DNA of 64,000 nucleotides from Brachybacterium subflavum (GTDB taxonomy: Bacteria > Actinomycetota > Actinomycetes > Actinomycetales > Dermabacteraceae), in the NCBI RefSeq assembly GCF_009299795.1, contig NZ_VIGP01000004.1:1-64000 (forward strand), written 5' to 3'. Positions 54,478 through 61,773 of this stretch are shown here, piece by piece; position 1 is the first letter of the stretch; each line of letters opens with the position of its first letter. A model generated the notes under the pieces. It was not told where the DNA came from and did not search any database. It worked only from the letters and a program-made list of their open reading frames with translations. The translations under genes and the position numbers were made by a program.

Positions 54478-55082
54478 GCGACAGCCCAACCCTTCGCAGA
54501 CTCACCGGACGCGCTCTCAGCGTAGGTGGGGCCCGACCATCCTCCACGGATGGACGCTGATGCCAGACGAACCGGCTCTTTGTGCAGTGTGCGGGTCTTG
54601 GTCCAGCCACCGTCGACCTTGATCTCGTCCCACACGCGATGCATGAAGGACTCCGTCTCCATGCGCGACGGATACGACGCGGCATCGTCCACGACTGTTC
54701 CGCGGGCACGGAGCCACTCGAGCACCTCTGACCACAGCCAGATCGGGTCGGGCGCGATGAAGTACGACGAGGGGAACTCGGCCCCCCGGTCGCCGCACAC
54801 GTAGTTGCCCACGGCCTGCGTTGTCAGATTCGCTCGGCGCGCTATCTCGCTGCGGGTCACGAGCTCGGGGACGTAGCGACGGACTCGGATGCCAGCCTGC
54901 CCCATCGCACGGCGAGCGATTTGGAAGGCGTCCTGGGCTCCGTCCGCCTCGACGAAGGCGGTGATTGTCGGGGCTCCGTGCCCCTCGGCGGCGATCACAT
55001 CGAACTGCGCATCGAGCTGATCAAGCTGGTCATCGGTGGCTGATGCAACCTCAAAGGTCAGGGCGTACAGCATGTGCGTCAT
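54474..55082 (-). CDS. HTH protein coupled to SecB-like gene
   Basis: Protein of about 202 aa. N-terminal alpha/beta part (LYALTFEVASATDDQLDQLD, TITAFVEADGAQDAFQIARR), then an HTH around LVTRSEIARRANLTTQAVGN (about 78-97) with YVCG, a Trp-rich segment PIWLWSEVLEWLR, and an unstructured C-terminal tail of about 50 residues. Start: ATG 55082 sits 3 nt after GGGGGAG; ATG 55094 and 55073 are alternatives. The tail could be a chaperone-addiction segment like that of TAC antitoxins (inference). Coupled to the SecB-like gene. Confidence 0.72.
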   Translation of the reverse strand: MTHMLYALTFEVASATDDQLDQLDAQFDVIAAEGHGAPTITAFVEADGAQDAFQIARRAMGQAGIRVRRYVPELVTRSEIARRANLTTQAVGNYVCGDRGAEFPSSYFIAPDPIWLWSEVLEWLRARGTVVDDAASYPSRMETESFMHRVWDEIKVDGGWTKTRTLHKEPVRLASASIRGGWSGPTYAESASGESAKGWAVA

Positions 55083-55126
55083 CTTCTCCCCCATGCCGAG
55101 TGTTGTCTAGTCGAAACAGTACTACG

Positions 55127-55390
55127 TCACTGAATCAGGTCGTGCTTCAACGGGCAGTGCCTGGCTGAGCGCTCGACCTGCTGAGCGTGGACATCCGGGA
55201 CGCGCGGCGTGCCATTCACCTTGATGGAACGCTGGTCGTGCTCGCACGGACAGAGGAGCCTGAACTTGTGACCTGCACGCACGACTGTCCACCCCTCCCC
55301 CATCAGCGCAATGACGATTGCCGCGACCGGCGGCTTGCACTCCTTGCGCACTACTTTCGCGGAGAGATGATCCCTGCTGGCCAGATTCAC
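55127..55390 (-). CDS. small HicA-like protein
   Basis: Protein of 87 aa, overlapping the repressor stop by 4 bp. Central MGEGWTVVRAGHKFRLLCPC then VNGTPRVPDVHAQQVERSAR resembles the HicA-type dsRNA-binding toxin layout (GW-x-R-x-GxH... PxH-x-xx...), but the residues do not align cleanly and the Cys pairs (CPC, HCP) suggest a metal site. Could be a toxin, a HicA-like remnant, or a nucleic-acid-binding accessory of the repressor. Confidence 0.55.
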   Translation of the reverse strand: MNLASRDHLSAKVVRKECKPPVAAIVIALMGEGWTVVRAGHKFRLLCPCEHDQRSIKVNGTPRVPDVHAQQVERSARHCPLKHDLIQ

Positions 55391-55935
55391 GCCCCGCCGT
55401 CCTCGGCGTCGCGGTCCTGCTGCTCCCGGGCCTCGCGGCCGCGGTTCCTGCCGTGCTTCGCGGCGAGGTCGAAGTCGCCGAGGTCGAAGTCGGCCGGCGG
55501 CCGCTGAGCGAGGTTCCCCTCACTCTCCTCGTCGCGGCCCCCCTGGGCTGGGCGCACGGACTCCGGCATCCACATCGCGTCGGCGGGCGGGGTTGTTGCG
55601 CCATCCTGCTGAGCGTCACGCGCCACAGGGTCCGCGGAGTCGGCGGTTCTGGGGCTAGATGCTGATCGGTCACGGCTGCTCCTGGTGCGGTCGAAGCGCC
55701 GTGCGATCTCCGCCAAGAGGGCGGCGTCGCTGTAGTCCTCGATCGAGGGGGTTTCGGCGCTCTGGATCAGACCATCGAGGACGGATGCGAGCCGCGCGGC
55801 GTATCGCTCAGAGAGGGTCTCGCCGCGTTCCCAGTTGCCGACGGTCCGCATCGTGACGCCGACGCGTTCGGCTAGCTGCTGCTGCGTGAGGCCTGCCCGC
55901 TGTCGCGCGGCACGGATCTCGTCTCCAGTGGTCAT
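55387..55935 (-). CDS. XRE-family prophage repressor
   Basis: Helix-turn-helix repressor (182 aa). HTH_3 domain in 1-60: RAARQRAGLTQQQLAERVGV, TMRTVGNWERGETLSERYAA; the remaining 120 residues are Arg/Asp/Glu/Gln-rich, low-complexity, without a LexA-type peptidase fold. GGAGG upstream of ATG 55935; a TAGACT -10 (minus strand 55999-56004) gives a leader of about 57 nt. Heads the leftward operon; divergent from the Cro-like gene, so it is the probable lysogenic repressor. Confidence 0.88.
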   Translation of the reverse strand: MTTGDEIRAARQRAGLTQQQLAERVGVTMRTVGNWERGETLSERYAARLASVLDGLIQSAETPSIEDYSDAALLAEIARRFDRTRSSRDRSASSPRTADSADPVARDAQQDGATTPPADAMWMPESVRPAQGGRDEESEGNLAQRPPADFDLGDFDLAAKHGRNRGREAREQQDRDAEDGGA

Positions 55936-56114
55936 GGCAGGAGCCTCCGAGGCAAGTCGAGGAAAAGTCCAGCAAGCCGATTCGGCAGCCGGGTGCCGAG
56001 TCTAGGAAAACCACGGCTGTAATTCGACCCCGTGTGTGCAGGTCAGCGCCAATGTTCCACTCCTTTCCTTTCCCTGCTTGACATACTTTCCTGCTGTTGC
56101 CTATCGTGGTCTGC
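55936..56114. promoter_or_regulatory. divergent lysogeny/early control region
   Basis: Rightward promoter TTGACA (56078-56083), 18-nt spacer, TATCGT (56102-56107); leftward -10 TAGACT at 55999-56004. Four copies of AGGAAAR: plus strand 55960-55966 and 56004-56010, minus strand 56063-56069 and 56086-56092, the last inside the rightward spacer. These are candidate operators. Confidence 0.65.
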
Positions 56115-56342
56115 ATGACACAGCGACTAGTCCTCGGCCCCGCGGTCAAGGCGCTCCGAGTGGCCTACGGGATCAAGCAGAGCGACCTCGCCGTCTCGTG
56201 CGACATCACTCCCGGATTCCTCTCCAACCTCGAAGCCGGCCGCAAGCAGCCCTCACCGACGAAGGCCCGCGAGATCGCCGAACGACTCGGCGTCCCACTC
56301 GACGCCATCACCTACGTGATCCCCAGCGAAGCCGCCGCGTGA
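56115..56342 (+). CDS. Cro-like XRE regulator
   Basis: HTH protein of 75 aa, nearly all DNA-binding domain: LGPAVKALRVAYGIKQSDLA, CDITPGFLSNLEAGRKQPSP, AREIAERLGVPLDAITYVIP. First rightward gene. ATG 56115 follows the -10 by 7 nt without a ribosome binding site: leaderless, with a consensus -35. Divergent from the repressor, so most likely Cro or an early activator. Confidence 0.85.
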   Translation: MTQRLVLGPAVKALRVAYGIKQSDLAVSCDITPGFLSNLEAGRKQPSPTKAREIAERLGVPLDAITYVIPSEAAA

Positions 56343-56427
56343 CATAGCGCGGCACACATCCCAGTAGCACCCAAGCCCGCGGGTTACCGCGGCCGCCTCT
56401 CAGGAGGCGACCTCGAAGGAGACACCC

Positions 56428-56625
56428 ATGTCCATCTCCGAGGCGAAGGCCATCGTTGCCGCCGCCATCCCCGACATCAGCAACAAGCAGCTCAAGATCG
56501 CCGCCGCCGTCTACCTCAACTGGTGGAACGGCCATAGCGCCTCCATCGGGTACAGCGACCCCACCGGAGAGAAGGCCGTGCGCCGCATCCTCGGCTACTT
56601 CGACATCGAACCTGCCGCCGCCTGA
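56428..56625 (+). CDS. small phage early protein
   Basis: Protein of 65 aa (AKAIVAAAIPDISNKQLKIA, WWNGHSASIGYSDPTGEKAV), helical; no family recognised. Strong ribosome binding site (GAAGGAGA, 6 nt). Ends before a terminator. Confidence 0.8.
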   Translation: MSISEAKAIVAAAIPDISNKQLKIAAAVYLNWWNGHSASIGYSDPTGEKAVRRILGYFDIEPAAA

Positions 56626-56639
56626 CCCCACACCCACCG

Positions 56640-56665
56640 AGCCCCTCGCCATCCGGCGGGGGGCT
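56640..56665 (+). terminator. early terminator/attenuator 1
   Basis: Stem AGCCCCTCGCC/GGCGGGGGGCT (56640-56650, 56655-56665), loop ATCC, tail TCTTCGT. Followed at once by an SD for the next gene. Confidence 0.65.
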
Positions 56666-56687
56666 TCTTCGTACCCAAGGAGCCCCC

Positions 56688-56789
56688 GTGCATCGAGGCA
56701 CACCTATCCCCCGCTACCAGGAACTGATCCGCGAGTACATGCGCACCGGCCTCCGCCGTCGCCCCACCCACAGGAAGGACCAACGATGA
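56688..56789 (+). CDS. 33-aa phage micro-protein
   Basis: GTG start 8 nt after AAGGAG; 33 residues (VHRGTPIPRYQELIREYMRT then GLRRRPTHRKDQR), very basic C-terminus. TGA overlaps the next start by 4 bp, which argues it is real. Confidence 0.6.
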   Translation: MHRGTPIPRYQELIREYMRTGLRRRPTHRKDQR

Positions 56790-57103
56790 CTGCCACATTC
56801 GCCCGCACCGCCGACCCGGTCACCTCGCACGAGGCCGTCCCTACCGCCAGCAAGCGCGCACTGCTCCGGCTGCGGATCCTCGACATCCTCGGCGAGCACG
56901 GCCCTCTGACGCACGACCAAATCTACGAGCGCTACATCGCCCGTCACGAGCCGCGCGCCGCCAGTCACACGACGCGGCAGAACGTCAGGTCTCGCACCTC
57001 CGAGCTCGAGCAGGCGTACATGATCCGCGCCGTCGACCGCGACGGCACGTCACCCACCGGCCGGCGTGCGACCCGCTGGGACGTCTGGAGGGATGAGAAG
57101 TGA
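56786..57103 (+). CDS. winged-helix-like phage protein
   Basis: Protein of 105 aa. Helical pattern LRLRILDILGEHGPLTHDQI, YERYIARHEPRAASHTTRQN and RSRTSELEQAYMIRAVDRDG fits a winged HTH that splits alternative outcomes; ends TRWDVWRDEK. GGAAGGACCAACG before ATG; overlaps the genes on both sides by 4 bp. Confidence 0.78.
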   Translation: MTATFARTADPVTSHEAVPTASKRALLRLRILDILGEHGPLTHDQIYERYIARHEPRAASHTTRQNVRSRTSELEQAYMIRAVDRDGTSPTGRRATRWDVWRDEK

Positions 57104-57285
57104 CCACCATCCCCCTGCCCACACCGAAGGAGGCGGCACCGCCGCGCGCTTGGGGACTCAACGACCACGACGCCGAAGCGCGCCGCCGAGTCGTCCTCGC
57201 GATCCTCCCCTACCAACGCGACCCCGACTCCGTCATCGAACTGGCCGACTACATCCTCGAGGGCCCCGAAGAGGAGGACGACTGA
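57100..57285 (+). CDS. small phage protein
   Basis: 61 aa, GTG start inside the previous stop (GTGA). LNDHDAEARRRVVLAILPYQ and VIELADYILEG; acidic end EEEDD. No family recognised. Confidence 0.7.
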   Translation: MTTIPLPTPKEAAPPRAWGLNDHDAEARRRVVLAILPYQRDPDSVIELADYILEGPEEEDD

Positions 57286-57473
57286 TGCCCACCAAGCTCG
57301 CCGTCACTATCGACGAAGCCGCCGACCTCGTGCCCTTCTCCGCGGACTACCTGCGCAAGGCGATCCGCCGCACCGACGGGAACCCGCTGCCCGCGCGCCT
57401 CGCGGGTCGCAAGTACGTCATCCGGGTCGCGGACCTCGAGGAGTGGCTCACGCACGAGGGAGTCGCGGCATGA
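57285..57473 (+). CDS. excisionase-type HTH protein
   Basis: MerR/excisionase-like helix-turn-helix (62 aa): AVTIDEAADLVPFSADYLRK, AIRRTDGNPLPARLAGRKYV, IRVADLEEWL. Such proteins bend att DNA for excision or regulate early genes. ATG shares one base with the previous stop (TGATG). Confidence 0.8.
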   Translation: MPTKLAVTIDEAADLVPFSADYLRKAIRRTDGNPLPARLAGRKYVIRVADLEEWLTHEGVAA

Positions 57474-57586
57474 CCGACTTTCTCCTCGCTGCAGGCCTGC
57501 TCGTCGCCTACGGGGCCGCATTCATCGCCGTGCCGCTGATGATCACCGCCGGCCTCTACCGGCTGGGGGTGCTCCGTGGCCGATGA
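57470..57586 (+). CDS. 38-aa single-span membrane micro-protein
   Basis: MTDFLLAAGLLVAYGAAFIA then VPLMITAGLYRLGVLRGR: one transmembrane segment (about 4-29) and a basic C-terminus. Overlaps the genes on both sides. Confidence 0.6.
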   Translation: MTDFLLAAGLLVAYGAAFIAVPLMITAGLYRLGVLRGR

Positions 57587-57761
57587 GATCCGCCAGATCT
57601 GGGACGCCCTCGAGCACCGGCAGACCGAGCCGGAGCTGCCGCGCCGCCAGAACAACCCGTGGCTCCCGGAGTACCAGCGCGCCCCGCGCGCGAACGCCCA
57701 CCGTGACCCCGTCGGCAACCGGGCCGCCGGGAACGTCGACAGGGAGAGGAAGTCCCGATGA
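57576..57761 (+). CDS. small phage protein
   Basis: 61 aa, GTG start within the end of the previous gene; hydrophilic (IRQIWDALEHRQTEPELPRR, NPWLPEYQRAPRANAHRDPV). No family recognised. Confidence 0.65.
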   Translation: MADEIRQIWDALEHRQTEPELPRRQNNPWLPEYQRAPRANAHRDPVGNRAAGNVDRERKSR

Positions 57762-57934
57762 GCACCGAACTCGAGCAACAGATCCGTGACGCCACGGACG
57801 CGGACCGGGCCAGGCCGCGCTCCCTCTACGACAGCCCGTTCGCGCCCACGTTCTACCCGCCCGTGCACTTCGTGCGGAAGATGACGATGGTCCGCCTCGA
57901 CGAGGACGGCATCCCGGAGGTGATCCCGACATGA
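57758..57934 (+). CDS. small phage protein
   Basis: 58 aa (STELEQQIRDATDADRARPR, SLYDSPFAPTFYPPVHFVRK). ATGA overlaps on both sides. Confidence 0.65.
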   Translation: MSTELEQQIRDATDADRARPRSLYDSPFAPTFYPPVHFVRKMTMVRLDEDGIPEVIPT

Positions 57935-58104
57935 CCACCCTCACCGAACACGAACACATCGCCGACTACTCGCGGGACGGCATGAACTCGCGAGAGCTGC
58001 TGCGGGACGTGAGCATCCCCGACGACGTCGCCGATGCCGCGTGGTCGACGCTCAAGAGGTACGGGGCGCTGGATCTCGCACCGATGCTGGGGGTGTCGCA
58101 GTGA
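57931..58104 (+). CDS. small phage protein
   Basis: 57 aa (TLTEHEHIADYSRDGMNSRE, VADAAWSTLKRYGALDLAPM), helical. Overlaps both neighbours by 4 bp. Confidence 0.65.
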   Translation: MTTLTEHEHIADYSRDGMNSRELLRDVSIPDDVADAAWSTLKRYGALDLAPMLGVSQ

Positions 58105-58883
58105 CCCTCACCTTCAAGGAGTCCTCCCACCGGTACCGCCTGGACGGAAAGGCCGTGACGGGTGCGACGACGATCATCGGCGGGGGCGTGCCAAAGCCGG
58201 CACTCACCTACTGGGCGGCGAACCAGGCCGCCGAGGCTGCCGCCGACTGGGCCGCTTCCTTCAAGGATCTGCCGCCGTCGGAGGCCGCCTGGAACCTCGC
58301 CAGTATTGACCGCGACTCTCTCTACGAGGAGTGGCGCAAGGCCCCGTGGAAGAAGCGTGACGAGGCCGCCGTGCGCGGCACCGCTGTCCATGCGCTAGCC
58401 GAGCGGGTCATCCATGGCGAGGACGTGGACGTGCACGACGAGCTCGTGCCGTACGTCGAGGGGTACGTGGACTTCCTCGACACCTGGGACGTGACACCGA
58501 TCCTCACCGAGAAGTCGGTCGCCTCCCGCGAGCACTGGTACGCCGGCCGCTTCGACCTGATCGCCACCGTGCCCACCCTGCACGGCGGCGAGCCAATCGA
58601 GATCGACCTCAAGACCAGCCGAGGCGTCTACGCGGACACGGCCATCCAGACCGCCGCGTACGCCCGCGCCGAGTTCTACGTCGAGGACGACGACCCCGAC
58701 ACCGAGCACGCGATCCCCGACGTCGCCGCGACCTACGTCGCCCACGTCACCGCCGAGGGCACCACCCTCTACGAGCTGTCTCCCGACCGGGAGCACATCG
58801 ACCAATCGTTCCGGACGTTCCTCGCCGCGCTCGCGGTGAAGGGCCGCTGGAACCCGAAGACCCTCCAGGAGGTCACCCGATGA
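58101..58883 (+). CDS. PD-(D/E)XK-family nuclease
   Basis: RecB/Cas4-like exonuclease (260 aa), probably the partner of the RecT protein. Active site seen: His97 in RGTAVHALAE, Glu137 in LTEKSVA, Asp152 in AGRFDLIA, then EIDLK (Asp169, Lys171), and Gln183-Tyr187 in AIQTAAYARA. GTG start overlaps the previous stop. Would make 3' single strands for annealing during phage replication or recombination. Confidence 0.88.
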   Translation: MTLTFKESSHRYRLDGKAVTGATTIIGGGVPKPALTYWAANQAAEAAADWAASFKDLPPSEAAWNLASIDRDSLYEEWRKAPWKKRDEAAVRGTAVHALAERVIHGEDVDVHDELVPYVEGYVDFLDTWDVTPILTEKSVASREHWYAGRFDLIATVPTLHGGEPIEIDLKTSRGVYADTAIQTAAYARAEFYVEDDDPDTEHAIPDVAATYVAHVTAEGTTLYELSPDREHIDQSFRTFLAALAVKGRWNPKTLQEVTR

Positions 58884-59737
58884 GTGAAGTCGTCGTCCAT
58901 CAACCCCAGCAGGCGCTGGACCTCGAGCAGCAGATGAACTACTCGAAGGCCCTCGCCGCGGCGTCCATCATCCCGAAGGACTACCGCAACTCCCCCGCGA
59001 ACATCCTCGTCGCCATCGGCTACGCCCAGGCACTCGGCGAAGCCCCCATCGCGGCACTGACCGACGTGTACGTCGTCAACGGCCGACCCTCCATGTCGGC
59101 GAGCATGATGCACCGACGCGCGCTCGAGGCCGGGCATCGCGTCCGTGTCGTCGCCGACGACCAGCAGGCAACCGCCTCGATCTGGCGGCGCGACGATCCG
59201 CAGTACGAGCACAAGGTCACCTGGACCATGGATGCCGCGCAGAAGGCCGGGCTCACGAAGAACCCGACATGGAAGAGCTTCCCCGCGGCGATGCTCCGCT
59301 CTCGCGCGATCTCCGAGGCCTGCCGACTCGCATGCCCGGAGGTGCTCGGCCCCGCCAAGTACACCCCGGACGAGATCGGCGGCACGTTCGCTGACGCCCC
59401 GGAGGGCGCGCCGGCGGCTGCCCCGCAGTCGACCACCAAGGTCTCCCGCCGGAAGCGCGAGGAACCGAAGCAGGAGCCGGAGCCCACCCCCGCCGCCGAT
59501 ACCCACGGCCAGGACGATCTGCGCGCCGCGATCGCTGGAACCGGTGAGGTGATCACGGCGGACCAGATGAAGAAGCTCTGTGTCCTGCTCGGCGAGAACG
59601 ACATCGACGAGAAGAACTACGAGGCCATGTCCCGCGTGATCGGACGCGAGATCTCCAGCAAGAAGGACCTCAGCAAGGACGAAGCGTCCCGGCTGATCGA
59701 CTCCCTCGAGACCCGCATGCAGAACAGGAGCAACTGA
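58880..59737 (+). CDS. recT: RecT-family single-strand annealing protein
   Basis: Annealing recombinase (285 aa). Seen: [60 protein letters not shown] and [18 protein letters not shown], the RecT core (about 15-170). C-terminal tail with Glu/Pro/Lys-rich linker and a helical module ([20 protein letters not shown]) similar to that of other actinophage RecTs. Start overlaps the nuclease stop by 4 bp; SSB follows at 1 nt. A complete nuclease-annealase-SSB recombination cassette. Confidence 0.9.
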   Translation: MSEVVVHQPQQALDLEQQMNYSKALAAASIIPKDYRNSPANILVAIGYAQALGEAPIAALTDVYVVNGRPSMSASMMHRRALEAGHRVRVVADDQQATASIWRRDDPQYEHKVTWTMDAAQKAGLTKNPTWKSFPAAMLRSRAISEACRLACPEVLGPAKYTPDEIGGTFADAPEGAPAAAPQSTTKVSRRKREEPKQEPEPTPAADTHGQDDLRAAIAGTGEVITADQMKKLCVLLGENDIDEKNYEAMSRVIGREISSKKDLSKDEASRLIDSLETRMQNRSN

Positions 59738-59738
59738 C

Positions 59739-60227
59739 ATGGCGAACGACACGATCATCACGGTGGTCGGGAACCTGACGGCCGATCCCGAGCTGCGCTT
59801 CACGCAGTCCGGCGTCGCCGTGGCCTCCTTCACCATCGCCTCCACCCCCCGCACGTTCAACCGCCAGTCGAACCAGTGGGAGGACGGCGAGGCCCTGTTC
59901 CTGCGCTGCTCGCTGTGGCGCGACGCCGCCGAGAACGCGGCGGAGTCCCTCGAGAAGGGCACCCGCGTGGTCGCGCAGGGCCGCCTCAAGCAGCGCTCCT
60001 TCACCGACCGCGAGGGCAACAACCGCACCTCGATCGAGCTGGACGTCGACGAGATCGGCCCGTCCCTGCGCTACGCCACCGCGAAGGCCAACAAGGTCCA
60101 GCGCGGCGGATCGAGGGGCGGTAGCAACGAGTCCCAGGCCCCGCAGGGTGGGGGCTTCTCAGGCCAGCCCGCCGGCGACCCGTGGGCCGGCGGCAACCAG
60201 GGCGGGTACGACGACCCGTCGTTCTGA
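59739..60227 (+). CDS. ssb: single-stranded DNA-binding protein
   Basis: Phage SSB (162 aa). OB fold 1-110 ([60 protein letters not shown]), then a Gly/Gln-rich linker and the acidic tip DDPSF, the partner-binding tail of SSB. GGAGC ribosome site. Forms the cassette with RecT and nuclease. Confidence 0.95.
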   Translation: MANDTIITVVGNLTADPELRFTQSGVAVASFTIASTPRTFNRQSNQWEDGEALFLRCSLWRDAAENAAESLEKGTRVVAQGRLKQRSFTDREGNNRTSIELDVDEIGPSLRYATAKANKVQRGGSRGGSNESQAPQGGGFSGQPAGDPWAGGNQGGYDDPSF

Positions 60228-60248
60228 CCCCCACCAGTAGCAGTACCC

Positions 60249-60274
60249 AAGGCTCCGTCATCCGGCGGGGCCTT
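60249..60274 (+). terminator. early terminator/attenuator 2
   Basis: Stem AAGGCTCCG/CGGGGCCTT (60249-60257, 60266-60274), 8-nt loop, tail TCG; 24 nt before the next start. Confidence 0.55.
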
Positions 60275-60298
60275 TCGCATCTCACCAAGGAGAACCCC

Positions 60299-60724
60299 AT
60301 GCAGACCAAGACCCTCGTCGAGGCTTCGGCCGACATCATCACGATCACCTCGCTCAAGGCGGGCGACGTCTACAAGCGCCTCGAGAAGTCCTACTCCGGC
60401 TACTCGGTCCTCTACGGCGTCGTCACCAGCGTCCTGCACAACGGCACCGACGCGGCGATCCTCACGATCGAGTGGAAGAGCAAGTTCGAGGGAGTCGAGT
60501 CTGAGGCCAAGGTCTTCGGCACCGACGACGACATCAAGATCTTCGCCGCCACCCCGGACGAGGTCACCGAGCACCTCGAGGACATCAAGCGCGCCGGTGA
60601 GCGGGCGATCCGCGAGGCCGAGAAGAAGAAGCAGAAGGCCGAGGAGGCCCTGGCCCGCGCGACCGAGGCCTACGAGATCGCCGCCCGCGACGGCCTCACC
60701 TCGCCGGCGTCCGTGAACGCCTGA
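60299..60724 (+). CDS. phage protein with C-terminal coiled coil
   Basis: 141 aa; beta-rich N-terminal half (YSGYSVLYGVVTSVLHNGTD, ILTIEWKSKFEGVESEAKVF) then a long Lys/Glu/Ala helix (EHLEDIKRAGERAIREAEKK and following, about 96-130). AAGGAGAACCCC before ATG. No family recognised. Confidence 0.75.
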   Translation: MQTKTLVEASADIITITSLKAGDVYKRLEKSYSGYSVLYGVVTSVLHNGTDAAILTIEWKSKFEGVESEAKVFGTDDDIKIFAATPDEVTEHLEDIKRAGERAIREAEKKKQKAEEALARATEAYEIAARDGLTSPASVNA

Positions 60725-60742
60725 CCCTTCCCCGCATCCCCA

Positions 60743-60768
60743 AGCCCTCGCCGATCACGGCGGGGGCT
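60743..60768 (+). terminator. early terminator/attenuator 3
   Basis: AGCCCTCGCCG/CGGCGGGGGCT stem (60743-60753, 60758-60768), loop ATCA, followed by TTCTCT. Confidence 0.7.
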
Positions 60769-60851
60769 TTCTCTATGGCCGCCCGGCGCTGGCAACGCGA
60801 CGTTCGAGACGTCGGCCGGGCACTCCCAACCACAACACGAAGGAGCCCACC

Positions 60852-61250
60852 ATGGCCTTCCGGAAGCTGCAGAAGCCTGCCCGTAGCGGTGGCTCGCCCC
60901 TCCCCCAGATCACGATCGGCGCGACCGGCTCGAACCGGCAATCGTTCCTCGCCCTCAACGCGGCCGCCCGCAAGGCACTCGGCCATCCCGCCGCGGTCTA
61001 CCTCGAGTGGGACCCCGACGAATACCTGCTGCGGATCGTCGCCTCATCCCCGGAGGACCCGGCGGCGTACACGCTCACGAAGTCGACGGGCCGGATCTCC
61101 GTCACGGGGATCATGCGCGAGCTCGGCATCGACACCCGCACCACGCGGACCGTGCCCGTGAAGCCGCAGGGCCGCGTCGCCGTGATCGCCGACCTGTCCG
61201 AGCTGCCCGCCGCTGGCGCGGTGCGGCCCATTCGGGGGACGGCGGCGTGA
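60852..61250 (+). CDS. phage protein of unknown function
   Basis: 132 aa, beta-rich: ITIGATGSNRQSFLALNAAA, AAVYLEWDPDEYLLRIVASS, YTLTKSTGRISVTGIMRELG, TVPVKPQGRVAVIADLSELP. AAGGAG precedes ATG. No family recognised; the strand pattern suggests an AbrB/DNA-binding-like fold only loosely. Confidence 0.7.
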   Translation: MAFRKLQKPARSGGSPLPQITIGATGSNRQSFLALNAAARKALGHPAAVYLEWDPDEYLLRIVASSPEDPAAYTLTKSTGRISVTGIMRELGIDTRTTRTVPVKPQGRVAVIADLSELPAAGAVRPIRGTAA

Positions 61251-61594
61251 GCGCCCTGGCCCGCATCCCGCTGCCGTTCAAACGGTTCGACCTGACCGTC
61301 CGCGAGCACAGCGAGCAGTTCCCGGTGTCTCCGACGTGGGCTCCCGGGATCGTGCACGTCGAGATCGACGGACACAGGCTCATCACGCGCATGACCGTGC
61401 AGTGCTCGGTGTGCCTCCGGACAGCGACCGGCAGATCTGCGACGGCCTGCGTGATCCTCGGCGGCTGGGACTTCCACCCCGACCCCGGCGAGCTCGGACA
61501 CACCAATCACCGCCGCTGCCCCGACTGCCGGTCCGCGAGCCGCCACCCCGCCGAGCAGCTCGACCTGCTCGACCACCTCGAGGAGACCTCATGA
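61247..61594 (+). CDS. zinc-ribbon-like phage protein
   Basis: 115 aa with four paired cysteines: CSVC (TVQCSVCLRT) and CPDC (HHRRCPDCRS-like), plus histidines, forming a probable zinc ribbon. GTG start overlaps the previous stop by 4 bp. Function unknown; DNA or RNA binding is possible. Confidence 0.7.
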   Translation: MSALARIPLPFKRFDLTVREHSEQFPVSPTWAPGIVHVEIDGHRLITRMTVQCSVCLRTATGRSATACVILGGWDFHPDPGELGHTNHRRCPDCRSASRHPAEQLDLLDHLEETS

Positions 61595-61773
61595 CTCCGA
61601 TCCCTGACGTCGCCGACTACGTCGCTCTGGGCCTCATGGCACCCGACCCGCCGGCGGACGCGTGCCCGTACTGCGACCGCACCGGGGGCCACGAGCCCGA
61701 CTGCTCCGAGTCCGGAGACTTCACCCCCTCCAGGTACACCCCGACCCGCTGGAAAGAGGAGCACCCGTGGTGA
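61591..61773 (+). CDS. small zinc-ribbon-like phage protein
   Basis: 60 aa; CPYC and a later HEPDC give a C2HC-type site. ATGA overlap with the previous gene. Confidence 0.65.
   Translation: MTPIPDVADYVALGLMAPDPPADACPYCDRTGGHEPDCSESGDFTPSRYTPTRWKEEHPW

Noticed and set aside
58041..58100. Longer N-terminus for the nuclease
   Set aside because: The GTG at 58101 gives the 4-bp overlap and the family start; upstream residues are shadow of the preceding gene.
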